Positions 45,110 to 53,957 of a stretch of DNA of 64,000 nt are shown piece by piece. This DNA is from Ruminococcaceae bacterium UBA1405. GTDB lineage: Bacteria > Bacillota > Clostridia > Oscillospirales > Ruminococcaceae. Position numbers and translations under genes: made by a program. Numbering within the stretch: the first letter of the stretch is position 1; each line of letters starts with the position of its first letter. The stretch covers positions 124,629 through 188,628 of the forward strand of contig DBQB01000024.1 of NCBI GenBank assembly GCA_002305685.1, given 5' to 3'. Below the pieces are notes generated by a model. The model was not told where the DNA came from and ran no database searches. It saw only the letters and a list, made by a program, of their open reading frames with translations.

Positions 45110-46190
45110 TGACGTTTACCTCCTTCATAACGCGAACAAACTGGTCAAACAGGAATCCGGTATCCAACGGTCCCGCCGACGCTTCCGGATGGAACTGCAC
45201 CGAAAACGCGGGAAAATCGCGGTAGGTAATCCCCTCGCAGGTCCCGTCGTTGGCGTTGACAAAACTCACCTGTCCTTGGCTGGGGACGGTATCGCTGACC
45301 ACCGCGTAGCCGTGGTTCTGGCTGGTGATATACACCCGTCCTGTGGGCAGATACACAGCGGGCTGGTTGGCGCCCCGATGGCCATATTTCAGCTTCTCGG
45401 TTTTCGCCCCCTGGGAAAGGGCCATCAGCTGATGTCCCAGACAGATGCCGAACATGGGGATTCCGGAAGGCACCAGCGTTTTCAGCTCCTCAATGATCTG
45501 TACATTCTCTGCGGGATCGCCAGGGCCGTTGGAGAGCATAATGCCATCCGGCTTCATCGCCAGAATCTCCTTGGCTGTGGTATTGGCGGGAACCACCGTC
45601 ACCCGGCATCCTCTTTTCACCAGCTCCCGGCAGATGTTGCGCTTGGCCCCAAAGTCCATCAGCACCACACACCTCTTGGCGCCGGCGTCGCCGTACTGCT
45701 GGGAACCGCTGCAAGTAGAGCTCATCACCGCATTGGTGACCCGGTACGAGCAAATCTCCCGCAACGTCTCGTCGGTAATCTCGGGGGAAGATACAATCTT
45801 ACCGTTCATCACCCCGTGTTCCCGAACAATCCGGGTCAGCGCCCGGGTATCGATGCCGTACAGCCCCACAATCCCCTTTTCCCGCAAAAAGGTGTCAAGA
45901 TTGCCCTCACAACGAAAATTGGAAGGTTCCTGACACCACTCTCTGACAATATAAGCTTTCAAATAGGGATGGCTGCTCTCAAAATCGGAGGGAATCACAC
46001 CGTAATTTCCGATCAGGGGAAAGGTCTGCACCACGATCTGACCAAAATAGCTGGGATCGGTGAGTGTTTCCAGATAACCGGTCATAGCGGTGGTAAAAAC
46101 CACCTCGCCGGTAGCTTCCCCGGCGGCTCCGAAAGCTTTGCCCTCAAAAATCATTTTGTTTTCCAAAATCAAATAAGCTTTCCGTTCCAA
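45096..46190 (-). CDS. carA: Carbamoyl-phosphate synthase small chain
   Basis: The 364-residue protein is the glutaminase subunit: an N-terminal CarA domain (residues 1 to about 140, KAYLILENKMIFEGKAFG) and a C-terminal class I glutaminase with SNGPGDP, the nucleophile motif GICLGHQ and the histidine-glutamate pair in FHPEASAGP. It supplies ammonia to CarB. AGGAGG lies upstream at a long spacing of 12 bases. It follows the ANTAR gene by 99 bases, in which GTGTTTC/GAAACAC forms a small hairpin without a U-tract, so it probably belongs to the same operon. Confidence 0.96.
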   Translation of the reverse strand: MERKAYLILENKMIFEGKAFGAAGEATGEVVFTTAMTGYLETLTDPSYFGQIVVQTFPLIGNYGVIPSDFESSHPYLKAYIVREWCQEPSNFRCEGNLDTFLREKGIVGLYGIDTRALTRIVREHGVMNGKIVSSPEITDETLREICSYRVTNAVMSSTCSGSQQYGDAGAKRCVVLMDFGAKRNICRELVKRGCRVTVVPANTTAKEILAMKPDGIMLSNGPGDPAENVQIIEELKTLVPSGIPMFGICLGHQLMALSQGAKTEKLKYGHRGANQPAVYLPTGRVYITSQNHGYAVVSDTVPSQGQVSFVNANDGTCEGITYRDFPAFSVQFHPEASAGPLDTGFLFDQFVRVMKEVNVNAAE

Positions 46191-46289
46191 ACTGTAACCC
46201 TCCTGTCAATTTATCTTCCGTGTTTCCTGGAAATGAAACACAGCTTTTGTTAAGTATGGCACCGAAGGAACATTCGATACCATCCCGTT

Positions 46290-46871
46290 TTAACTTTCAT
46301 AGGTGCGCAGGATCCCCTGAGCCACCTCCACCTTGGTACAGCGCATATCCATCGCCTGTTTCTCAATATACCGGTGGGCCTGGGGCTCGGTCATATTCAG
46401 ATACTGAATGAGCACGCATTTGGCCCGGTCCACCAGACGGATCTCCTCAATCTTGTTTTGCAGCTGCAAATTTTCATGGCGCAGCCCAGCCAGACGTCTG
46501 TGGGAAACGCTGAGCATCTTGAGCGCCTGATAGAACAGCTGCCGGCTGATGGGTTTTCCCACCACCATCACGCCGTAATCCTCCACCTTTCCGCTGATTT
46601 CGTCCTCCATCTCGGATTTGACCAGCAGCATAACGCCAGCGGAGGTATACTGTGTCGCCATAATCGCCACATCATGACCAAATTCGTCCTGCAATGGGGT
46701 GTTGACGAGGATGAGATCGTAATCCCGCTGGGATAAAAACCTGCGCGCCTCGCCACCGTTGGTGGCCGAAACAATCTGACAGGCAGCCGAATACTGCGCC
46801 TGCAGCAGCTCGGTCAACAGCGCTGTGACCTTCACGGAACTGGAAACCAACAAAATGCTCTCCATCTCCAT
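46290..46871 (-). CDS. ANTAR-domain antiterminator with a degenerate receiver domain
   Basis: The 193-residue protein has an N-terminal receiver-like domain (residues 1 to about 120), a coiled linker (about 120-135) and a C-terminal ANTAR RNA-binding domain (RLVDRAKCVLIQYLNMTEPQ and HRYIEKQAMDMRCTKVEVAQGIL). ANTAR proteins bind hairpins in nascent leaders and prevent termination. The receiver lacks the usual acidic pair at the N-terminus (VSSS) and has Asn where the phosphorylated Asp should be (LILVNTPL), while the late lysine is kept (VGKP). Phosphorylation is therefore unlikely. It starts 33 bases after a glutamine synthetase gene, with AAGGAGG upstream, and precedes carA. Confidence 0.9.
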   Translation of the reverse strand: MEMESILLVSSSVKVTALLTELLQAQYSAACQIVSATNGGEARRFLSQRDYDLILVNTPLQDEFGHDVAIMATQYTSAGVMLLVKSEMEDEISGKVEDYGVMVVGKPISRQLFYQALKMLSVSHRRLAGLRHENLQLQNKIEEIRLVDRAKCVLIQYLNMTEPQAHRYIEKQAMDMRCTKVEVAQGILRTYES

Positions 46872-46904
46872 TAAAATGCCCACCTCCTTACAAGCCCCGA
46901 CTGA

Positions 46905-48176
46905 TCACTGCTGGGATTGCCGGTATTCATACAGCTTTGCGTCCACGAACGCTTTCAGCATCCGCTGCGGAACAATCTGCTGCACAAAAGCACTGTCTCT
47001 AGCCAGCACCGCAGCTTCCCCCAAATTTTGGGGCAGCGACGCAATGCAGCTTGTCAGCGAACGATCGGCTTTATGCAGATCCACGTCGGTGCTCTCGCAC
47101 AGCTGCATCCCACAGTTTATGCCATCCAACCCAGCCAACAGCACCAGCGCAAAAGCCACATAGGGATTCATACAGGAATCCGGGGAGCGCAGTTCAATGC
47201 GGGTATTTTTCTGTCCCGATACCGGAACACGGATCAACTGCGCCCGATTTTGCCAGCTCCAGGTGACGAATTTGGGAGCGTCGGAACTGCCCAACCTTTG
47301 GTAAGATTCCACCACTGGATTGAGAAACAGCGTAATCTCCCGGATATGGCTGAGCACACCGGCAATAAACTGCTGCGCCGTAGTGGACAGCCCTTTCTCC
47401 GGGGACTGAAAGATGCTCTCCCCGTCCTTCATCACCGAAAGGTTGAGATGAACCCCATTGCCGCTTTCTCCCGGCAGAGGTTTGGGCATCATAGAGGCAT
47501 ACAGGCCGTTGACCGCCGAAACGCTCTGCACCGCCGATTTCAGACAGATCATATGGTCCGCTGCATGAAGCGGGTCGGAATGGCGAAAATCGATGACGTT
47601 TTGTCCCGGTCCCTGCTCATGATGGGAGCTCTCGGGATGCAGCCCCATCTCCTCCAGCGACAGACAGATCTGACGGCGGATATTCTCCCCTTTGTCCAGA
47701 GGCGCAACGTCGAAAAAACCCGCCTGATCAAAAGGAATGTTGGTGGGGCGGCCCTTCTCGTCGGTTTCAAAGAGATAGAAGAAACACTCGGTTCCGATGG
47801 ATGCGGTATATCCCATCTGGGAGCAGCGGGCAATGGCGGTTTTCAGCAAAAAACGCCCGTCCCCGTCAAACACCTCGCCGTTGGGATGGCGAATATCGCA
47901 GAAAAACAGCGCAACCCGTCCCTGACTGGGCCTCCAGGGTAAAACCACCAGGGTGGAAGGATCGGGGAAAAGCAGCAGATCGGTTTCCCCCTCGTACATA
48001 AATCCCCGTACAGCCGAGGCGTCAAACGCTTTTCCGTAACAGAAAATATCGGGAAGTTCACTGGCCATCACCGCGATATTTTTCAGTGTCCCAAAAATAT
48101 CGCAAAAAGCCAAACGAATAAATTTGACGTCATTGTCCTGGACAAACTGCAAAACTTCACTGACCGTGTAATCCAT
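46905..48176 (-). CDS. glnA: Glutamine synthetase (type I-like)
   Basis: The 423-residue protein has the beta-grasp N-terminal domain (VKFIRLAFCDIFGTLKNIAV) and the catalytic domain with the nucleotide and metal motifs: GTECFFYLF, HHEQGPGQNVIDF, NGVHLNLSV and the NRAQLIRVP arginine segment. It makes glutamine from glutamate, ammonia and ATP. It is slightly shorter than typical GSI-alpha (about 440 residues). No adenylylation-site motif was recognised. It is the first gene of a probable glnA-ANTAR-carA-carB::dapF operon and is preceded by a leader of about 300 nt with an attenuator. Confidence 0.93.
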   Translation of the reverse strand: MDYTVSEVLQFVQDNDVKFIRLAFCDIFGTLKNIAVMASELPDIFCYGKAFDASAVRGFMYEGETDLLLFPDPSTLVVLPWRPSQGRVALFFCDIRHPNGEVFDGDGRFLLKTAIARCSQMGYTASIGTECFFYLFETDEKGRPTNIPFDQAGFFDVAPLDKGENIRRQICLSLEEMGLHPESSHHEQGPGQNVIDFRHSDPLHAADHMICLKSAVQSVSAVNGLYASMMPKPLPGESGNGVHLNLSVMKDGESIFQSPEKGLSTTAQQFIAGVLSHIREITLFLNPVVESYQRLGSSDAPKFVTWSWQNRAQLIRVPVSGQKNTRIELRSPDSCMNPYVAFALVLLAGLDGINCGMQLCESTDVDLHKADRSLTSCIASLPQNLGEAAVLARDSAFVQQIVPQRMLKAFVDAKLYEYRQSQQ

Positions 48177-48392
48177 GCTATTCCTCCGTCCCGCCGAAAA
48201 GTTCTGTTATCCTGCCCTGTTGCCCCACCAAAAAAGCCGTTCCGGCATCATTTTTTTGCGATATTGCCGCCGCGTTGTGCAAGCTGCATCCCGTCTCGAA
48301 ACGGCCAAAACGATTGCCGGAATCCAGAAAGAGCCACAGGTCAAAGCCGATGATACAAACCGTTTTTTCATGCGGTTTTTCGCTTTGGTTAC

Positions 48393-48449
48393 AAAAAAAG
48401 AGGGAGGATATTCCTCCCTGCCTTCCATCGTGGCAGGTGCTCAGCTGCC
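48393..48449 (-). promoter_or_regulatory. Four-segment attenuator in the glnA leader
   Basis: In the minus-strand transcript segment 1 GGCAG (48449-48445), segment 2 CCTGCC (48437-48432), segment 3 GGCAGG (48422-48417, continuing into AGGGAGG to 48401 in the transcript direction) and segment 4 can pair as 1:2, 2:3 or 3:4. The 3:4 form is an intrinsic terminator: AGGGAGG (48419-48413) with CCTCCCT (48407-48401), followed by seven U. Pairing 2:3 would take AGG out of the terminator stem and allow readthrough. Confidence 0.7.
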
Positions 48450-48481
48450 CTTGGCGCCAGGCTGCCGCCTGACCTTTTGAT

Positions 48482-48510
48482 ATTATACTCAATTCGGAAA
48501 TCTGTGTAAA
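48482..48510 (-). promoter_or_regulatory. Sigma-A promoter of the glnA operon
   Basis: On the minus strand TTTACA (48510-48505) and TATAAT (48487-48482) are 17 bases apart. A perfect 7-bp inverted repeat TTGCCAA/TTGGCAA (48516-48540) lies just upstream and could bind a regulator. Confidence 0.82.
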
Positions 48511-48540
48511 GCCGTTTGCCAAGATTTTTTATATTGGCAA

Positions 48541-49445
48541 GGAGAACATTCGCAGAACGAACCCAATATTTTTGTGGATTTTTCTGAAATTCGAGCAACA
48601 TTTTGCAAGAACATCTATATGTTCCTTCAAACAGCTGTGCTTCATCGGATAAAAGTTCTCCGGCGTGTTCCGTTCCTCTCTCCTGCATCACCGAGCTTGC
48701 GGCGTTACATGAAGGAAAACCACCGGATTTTCCAAAAGGGATTTTTCGGTTTGCTGTGTTAGCCTTGGGTTTGCCGGTTTTCATCGGAGAAAAAGCAGAT
48801 ACTCATCCATATGCAGCTTCCCGCAAAATCATGCCTTCTCCAGACGTCTCCAACCAACAGCCAGATCGAAGGTTGACCCCCAGCCCCAGGATTGTTTGGG
48901 TTTTACGGCAACACCAGAAAATGTCCGTCAGAGTTTTGCCATCCAATCGATGGATCTCCCTTCTCAATGAAAGTTTTATGATTTTTTCTGGCGTCTGCTC
49001 TGGAATCCGGCTTTCTATTTTTAGTTTTTTCGCTGGTTTTGCTTTAAAAATCAAACAGGATGCGATTTTATTTTGTATCGCGATTATTTTTCTATATTCA
49101 ATTTAAAGCCCCTTTTTCCCCTTTTCCATCCTTTTTCCATTCCGCAAATAACCAAAACTTTCTTTCCGGATCTCCTCAAAATACTCCAAAATATACGAAA
49201 GACCGCCCTGATCCGTCACGTTGATCACAACTTCCACGCACCGTTTCCCCTGTATGATACCTTATGCAAAAAATCATTTAAGAAAAAGCACAAAATGAAA
49301 TCACCTTTAACGATTCTTTCAGTTTTGAATTTTATATATCGATATCATGCATAAAACCCGATGGTTTTCAGCTGCTTTGGCGATTTTTGCAATTTTTATA
49401 AATATATTATGCGTTTGTAAGAAATATTCACTTCATTTTGCGCAG
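48541..49445. other. Noncoding stretch of about 900 bases between the divergent nitrogen operons
   Basis: No reading frame here has a ribosome site, codon pattern or recognisable product. The right half (about 49000-49440) is clearly more AT-rich than the surroundings, with only weak hairpins such as GCGAT/ATCGC near 49063-49085. No RNA gene was recognised. It may hold upstream control sites for the two nitrogen promoters. Confidence 0.55.
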
Positions 49446-49474
49446 TTGACAATCCCAGAAACAAAGTATATACT
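49446..49474 (+). promoter_or_regulatory. Strong sigma-A promoter of the type III glutamine synthetase gene
   Basis: TTGACA (49446-49451) and TATACT (49469-49474) are 17 bases apart; transcription should start near 49481. Confidence 0.88.
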
Positions 49475-49483
49475 ATGTTCAGA

Positions 49484-49528
49484 GCAGCAAGGGCGCTGCG
49501 GGCTACAAAGCTCGCGGTGCCCTTTTCT
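49484..49528 (+). promoter_or_regulatory. Attenuator with an ANTAR-like hexaloop hairpin in the glnN leader
   Basis: The terminator is a 16-bp stem with a few G-U pairs (49489-49504 with 49509-49524, loop ACAA) followed by TTTTCT. Overlapping its left arm is a competing hairpin GCAGC-AAGGGC-GCTGC (49484-49499), a 5-bp stem with a six-base loop that has A at position 1 and G at position 4, as in ANTAR target hairpins. The two structures exclude each other. Confidence 0.65.
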
Positions 49529-49600
49529 CATGGATGGCACCCTGAATTTTTACGAATCCGGATTTCGGTTATGTATGCTTAACAATAGGAGGTTTTTTCG

Positions 49601-51691
49601 ATGAACAATGTCCCCGAACTTTTCGGCAGCATGGTATTTAACGATACCGTCATGCAGGAACGTCTTCCAAAACAAACCTACAAAGCTCTGAAAAAGACCA
49701 TTTCCGACGGTGCTCCGCTGGACATCAGCGTGGCCAATGTGGTTGCCAACGCCATGAAAGATTGGGCGGTGGAAAGAGGAGTCACCCATTATACCCATTG
49801 GTTCCAGCCCATGACCGGCATCACCGCTGAAAAGCACGACAGCTTTATCTCTCCCACCTCTGAGGGAAAGGTGATTATGGAATTTTCCGGCAAAGAGCTG
49901 ATCAAAGGCGAACCGGATGCTTCCAGCTTCCCCTCCGGCGGCCTGCGGGCAACCTTTGAGGCCAGAGGATATACCGCTTGGGACCCCACCTCTTACGCTT
50001 TCATCAAAGATGGAATTCTCTGTATCCCCACTGCGTTTTGTTCCTACGGCGGGGAGGTGCTGGACAAAAAGACCCCCTTACTGCGCTCTACGGATGCGCT
50101 GAGCAAACAGACGCTTCGAGTGCTCAAACTCTTTGGTTCCGACGCCACAAAAGTCACCAGCACCGTTGGCCCAGAGCAAGAATATTTTCTCATCGACGAG
50201 GATATCTATAATGCGAGACGCGATCTGATGTATACCGGCCGTACCCTGTTCGGTGCCAAAGCTCCCAAAGGCCAGGAACTGGAGGATCATTATTTCGGTT
50301 CCATCAAACCCCGTGTCAGCGCTTACATGAAGGAACTGGACGAGGAACTTTGGAAGCTGGGCGTGCTGGCCAAAACCAAGCACAACGAGGTCGCCCCTGC
50401 ACAGCATGAGCTGGCTCCCATCTACACCGATACCAACACCGCCACCGACCACAACCAGCTGACCATGGAGCTGATGAAGAAGGTTGCAGCCCATCATCAT
50501 ATGGTTTGCCTGCTCCACGAAAAACCCTTTGCCGGGGTCAACGGCAGTGGCAAACACAACAACTGGTCTATCTCCACCAACACCGGCGTCAATCTGCTGG
50601 ATCCGGGTACCACTCCCGCCGAGAACGCCCAGTTCCTGCTGTTTTTGGCCGCCATCATCAAGGCTGTAGACGATTATCAGGATCTGCTGCGTATCTCAGT
50701 AGCCAGCGCCGGCAACGATCACCGTCTGGGAGCCAACGAGGCGCCCCCTGCCATTGTCTCCATCTTCTTGGGCGACGAGCTGGCTGGCATTGTCAACTCC
50801 ATCATCACCGGAACCCCCTACAACAAATCCGCAGATTCTGTGATGCAGATCGGTGTGGATGTCCTTCCGGTGTTCCCCAAAGATACCACCGACCGCAACC
50901 GTACTTCTCCCTTTGCCTTCACAGGCAATAAGTTTGAGTTCCGTATGCTGGGTTCCTCCTTCTCCATTGCCTGCACCAATACCTTTATCAATACCATCGT
51001 CGCCGAATCGCTGCGGCAGTTTGCAGACGAGTTGGAGGGCGCCGAAAACCTGAACGCTGCGATCGCCGCTCTGGTGAAAAAGACCTTTACCGATCATCAG
51101 AGAATCATCTTTAACGGCAACAACTATTCGGAGGAATGGGTACAGGAGGCTGAGAGAAGAGGTCTGCTCAACCTGAAAAACACCCCCGAAGCGCTGCACT
51201 ATTACGTTGCAGAAAAAAATATCCGCCTGTTCGAGCGGCACAAGGTGTTCTCCGAAAAAGAGGTTCGCTCCCGGTATGAGATCCTTCTGGAAAACTATTC
51301 CAAGGTCATCAACATTGAGGCTCTTACCATGCTGGATATGGCCAAAAAAGATATCTTCCCCGCTGTGGTGGACTACGGCAAAGAGCTCAGCGAAACCATC
51401 AACGCCAAAAAAGCCGCCTGTCCCGATGTGGTAGTGGACGCAGAAACCGCTCTGCTCAAGAAGCTCTCCGCCCTCACCTCCTGCCTGTATAAGAAAATTG
51501 CAGCACTGGACGCCGCACTGTTGGATGTCAAATTCCACACAGAGGTGGAGGACTGCGCCAAATACTATGGCAGCAGCGTAATCAATGCCATGAATGAGCT
51601 CCGCGCCGTCGCCGACGAGCTGGAGGTCATCACCGCCAAATCGGCCTGGCCCTTCCCTTCCTATGGAGATATGCTTTTCAGCATCAAATAA
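49601..51691 (+). CDS. glnN: Glutamine synthetase type III
   Basis: The 696-residue protein is a full-length GSIII, the large form found in Clostridia, Bacteroidetes and cyanobacteria. Its N-terminal segment has [21 protein letters not shown], followed by [52 protein letters not shown] and [21 protein letters not shown], covering the metal, ammonia and nucleotide sites. It acts as a dodecamer in the cytoplasm to assimilate ammonia. AGGAGG lies upstream. It has its own promoter, an attenuated leader and a strong terminator. Confidence 0.97.
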   Translation: MNNVPELFGSMVFNDTVMQERLPKQTYKALKKTISDGAPLDISVANVVANAMKDWAVERGVTHYTHWFQPMTGITAEKHDSFISPTSEGKVIMEFSGKELIKGEPDASSFPSGGLRATFEARGYTAWDPTSYAFIKDGILCIPTAFCSYGGEVLDKKTPLLRSTDALSKQTLRVLKLFGSDATKVTSTVGPEQEYFLIDEDIYNARRDLMYTGRTLFGAKAPKGQELEDHYFGSIKPRVSAYMKELDEELWKLGVLAKTKHNEVAPAQHELAPIYTDTNTATDHNQLTMELMKKVAAHHHMVCLLHEKPFAGVNGSGKHNNWSISTNTGVNLLDPGTTPAENAQFLLFLAAIIKAVDDYQDLLRISVASAGNDHRLGANEAPPAIVSIFLGDELAGIVNSIITGTPYNKSADSVMQIGVDVLPVFPKDTTDRNRTSPFAFTGNKFEFRMLGSSFSIACTNTFINTIVAESLRQFADELEGAENLNAAIAALVKKTFTDHQRIIFNGNNYSEEWVQEAERRGLLNLKNTPEALHYYVAEKNIRLFERHKVFSEKEVRSRYEILLENYSKVINIEALTMLDMAKKDIFPAVVDYGKELSETINAKKAACPDVVVDAETALLKKLSALTSCLYKKIAALDAALLDVKFHTEVEDCAKYYGSSVINAMNELRAVADELEVITAKSAWPFPSYGDMLFSIK

Positions 51692-51709
51692 ACATCGTGA
51701 CATAGTTGC

Positions 51710-51751
51710 AGAAAAAGCGGTGAAAAATTTTCCTTCACCGCTTTTTCTCTA
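51710..51751 (+). terminator. Terminator of glnN
   Basis: A perfect 15-bp stem (AGAAAAAGCGGTGAA, 51710-51724, with its complement at 51734-51748) with a U-rich right arm. Confidence 0.85.
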
Positions 51752-51761
51752 CAAAATTCTT

Positions 51762-51790
51762 TTGTGAAACGTGTGTTTATGGTATACTAT
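51762..51790 (+). promoter_or_regulatory. Promoter of the amt-PII gene
   Basis: TTGTGA (51762-51767) and TACTAT (51785-51790) are 17 bases apart; overlapping TATACT and TATAAA alternatives also exist. Confidence 0.65.
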
Positions 51791-51796
51791 AAATGA

Positions 51797-51928
51797 GACC
51801 GAGGCATGCCGCCAACCGCCGGACGAGCAAAGCTTTTCCCAGGGGCCGCTTTTCAACCCCTCTATCCCACCGCCCCTGAATCATTGCGTGAAACATGCCT
51901 TCTTAGAGGAAGGCATGTTTTGTTTTTT
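51797..51928 (+). promoter_or_regulatory. Structured leader with terminator upstream of amt-PII
   Basis: A perfect 12-bp terminator stem AAACATGCCTTC/GAAGGCATGTTT (51891-51902 and 51909-51920, hexaloop TTAGAG) is followed by TGTTTTTT, 84 bases before the start codon. Near the transcript start, GAGGCATG (51801-51808) is complementary to the CATGCCT in the left terminator arm and could act as an antiterminator. Between them CAGGGGC (51840-51846) and GCCCCTG (51872-51878) pair. The layout is that of a switchable attenuator. Confidence 0.65.
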
Positions 51929-52011
51929 AGAGCGGTTAATTGCCCGCTGTCTCTGCTGTGTACCGTATATCCCGTGTGCAGAGCAAGACAAAAAATAAGG
52001 AGGCTCCGACT

Positions 52012-53760
52012 ATGAACGTAACAACCAGCACCCTATGCCTTTTGATCGGTGCGAACCTGATCTTCTTTATGCAGGCAGGCTTCGCCATGATGGAAACAGG
52101 TTATACCCGCGCCAAAAATGCCAGCAACATCATTCTGAAAAACCTGGTGAATATTTCCGTCGCCATCTTCGTTTTTTGGTTTTTGGGATTTGGTTTGATG
52201 TTCTCCGGCACCGGGCCGGTCGTTGGGGGCCTGGACTTATTTGCAAGCTCTGACTATTCCATGAACGGCTCCTTTTCCAGCGCTGCCTTTGTCCTGTTCC
52301 AGACCCTTCTGTGCGCGGTAACCGCAGTGATCGTGGTGGGCGCCATGGCAGAACGGACCCGTTTCCCCGCATTTATGATTTACTGCGCCGTCATCAGCCT
52401 GATCATTTATCCCGTATCAGGCCACTGGGTATGGGGCGGCGGTTGGCTCTCCCGGCTGGGATTTCACGACTATGCCGGCAGCGCTGTAGTCCATCTGGTA
52501 GGCGGTGTCGCCGCTTTCTTCGGTGCCAAGATGATTGGTCCCCGTATCGGTAAATATACCAAGGAGGGACATCCCCGCGCCATCCCCGGACATAATCTGA
52601 CCATGGGCGCTTTGGGTGTCTTTATCCTCTGGTTCTGCTGGTTCGGTCTTACGATGGCTGCCTCTGTGGCCACCGGCGGGATTGCCAGCGAGGATATGCT
52701 GGGTTCCCTGCCCAGCGCGCTGGTCAACACCAATCTTTCCGCAGCAGCTGCTACCCTCACCGCCATCGTCATCACCTGGGTACGGTATAAAAAGCCCGAC
52801 ATTTCCATCATCATGAACGGTACCCTGGCCGGTTTGGTGTCCATCTCCTCCGGTGCAGACGTGGTCCAACCGCTGGGAGCGGTATGCATTGGCATCCTGG
52901 CGGCAGTTGTAGCAGTGCTGGGGATTGAGATCGTGGAGCAGAAACTGCAGATTGACGACCCGGTGGGAGCCTCCAGCGTACACGGATTCTGCGGCGGACT
53001 GGGCGCCATCCTCACCGGACTGTTCTCCACCAACGGCGGACTGTTCTATGGCGGCGGGCTGAAACTTCTGGGCGTACAGCTTCTCGGCGTTGCCTTCATT
53101 GCCCTTTGGGTCACCGTCATCTCCTATATCGCCCTGCAAGCCATCAACAATACTGTGGGGCTGCGCATCAGTGAGAAAGACGAGATTCAAGGCCTAATCA
53201 CCGAGGAACATGGAACGGTGAAAAGCTACGAGGAATTCATGCCCACTACCGGCACACTGGATACTCCTGCCAATCCCATCCCCGGGGCGGACGATCAGTT
53301 CCTGACCTTCACCAAGCCCATCCCGGTGGAGGAAGCTGTCCCGGTAACCAACATTCCCCGGACAAAACCGGTACGGCAGAGCGACGGTGTCAAGATGACC
53401 CAGATCACCATCATCACCAAAGAAAGCAAGTTCGAGGCCCTCAAGGACGCCATGGACAAGATCGGTATCACCGGTATGACCGTCACCCAGGTTATGGGCT
53501 GCGGATTCCAGAGAGGCAATCCGGATGAGACCTATCGCGGCGTACCGCTGGATATGGCGCTGCTGCCCAAGGTCAAGATTGATATTGTGGTGTGCAAGGT
53601 TCCTCCGGAAACGGTGATCAACACGGCCAAACGGATTCTGTATACCGGACATATCGGCGATGGAAAGATCTTTGTCTCCGACATTGAAAACGTCATTAAG
53701 GTACGTACCGGCGAAGAAGGGTATGACGCCCTTCAGGACGAGGTTGGAGAGGTATTCTAA
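52012..53760 (+). CDS. amt: Ammonium transporter fused to a PII signalling domain
   Basis: The 582-residue protein has an Amt domain (residues 1 to about 405, eleven membrane segments, with QAGFAMMETGYTRAKNA, GGGWLSRLGFHDYAGSAVVHLVGG and SSVHGFCGGLGAIL), a linker of about 55 residues rich in Pro, and a GlnB/PII domain (about 462-582, starting MTQITIITKESKFEAL). The channel moves ammonium in; PII domains read 2-oxoglutarate and adenylates and block the channel. In the T-loop, ETYRGVPLDMALLPK has Leu in place of the uridylylated Tyr51 of E. coli GlnB, so covalent control is unlikely. The ATG at 52012 follows AAGGAGG by 8 bases. Confidence 0.95.
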   Translation: MNVTTSTLCLLIGANLIFFMQAGFAMMETGYTRAKNASNIILKNLVNISVAIFVFWFLGFGLMFSGTGPVVGGLDLFASSDYSMNGSFSSAAFVLFQTLLCAVTAVIVVGAMAERTRFPAFMIYCAVISLIIYPVSGHWVWGGGWLSRLGFHDYAGSAVVHLVGGVAAFFGAKMIGPRIGKYTKEGHPRAIPGHNLTMGALGVFILWFCWFGLTMAASVATGGIASEDMLGSLPSALVNTNLSAAAATLTAIVITWVRYKKPDISIIMNGTLAGLVSISSGADVVQPLGAVCIGILAAVVAVLGIEIVEQKLQIDDPVGASSVHGFCGGLGAILTGLFSTNGGLFYGGGLKLLGVQLLGVAFIALWVTVISYIALQAINNTVGLRISEKDEIQGLITEEHGTVKSYEEFMPTTGTLDTPANPIPGADDQFLTFTKPIPVEEAVPVTNIPRTKPVRQSDGVKMTQITIITKESKFEALKDAMDKIGITGMTVTQVMGCGFQRGNPDETYRGVPLDMALLPKVKIDIVVCKVPPETVINTAKRILYTGHIGDGKIFVSDIENVIKVRTGEEGYDALQDEVGEVF

Positions 53761-53767
53761 ACACCCT

Positions 53768-53815
53768 CACGCCGCCATACCGTTCTCCAAAATGGGAGGT
53801 GTGGCGGCGTGTTTG
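53768..53815 (+). terminator. Terminator of amt-PII
   Basis: CACGCCGCCA (53768-53777) pairs with TGGCGGCGTG (53802-53811), with extra pairing inward, followed by TTTGTT. Confidence 0.7.
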
Positions 53816-53884
53816 TTGGGAAAAACCGTTCCTTGATATTTTAGTTTTTATAAAAACAGAACATCGTATTTTAAAAAAAGCGCC

Positions 53885-53930
53885 AAATAAAGACTGGCAT
53901 GGGTTGTAACACCCATGCCAGTCTCTGTTT
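53885..53930. terminator. Bidirectional terminator between amt-PII and the ABC exporter operon
   Basis: AGACTGGCATGGGT (53891-53904) and ACCCATGCCAGTCT (53911-53924) form a perfect stem, with CTGTTTTT on the right and TTTATTT on the minus strand. Confidence 0.88.
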
Positions 53931-53957
53931 TTGATCTTCGGTACTGCTGCTTTGGCT

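Noticed and set aside
48178..48522. Possible small gene or leader peptide in the glnA leader on the minus strand
   Set aside because: The frame starts upstream of the mapped-looking promoter and runs through the attenuator; shorter starts inside the leader have no ribosome site.
48603..49106. Possible plus-strand gene in the region between the nitrogen operons
   Set aside because: No ribosome site, irregular composition and no similarity to a known family; treated as noncoding.
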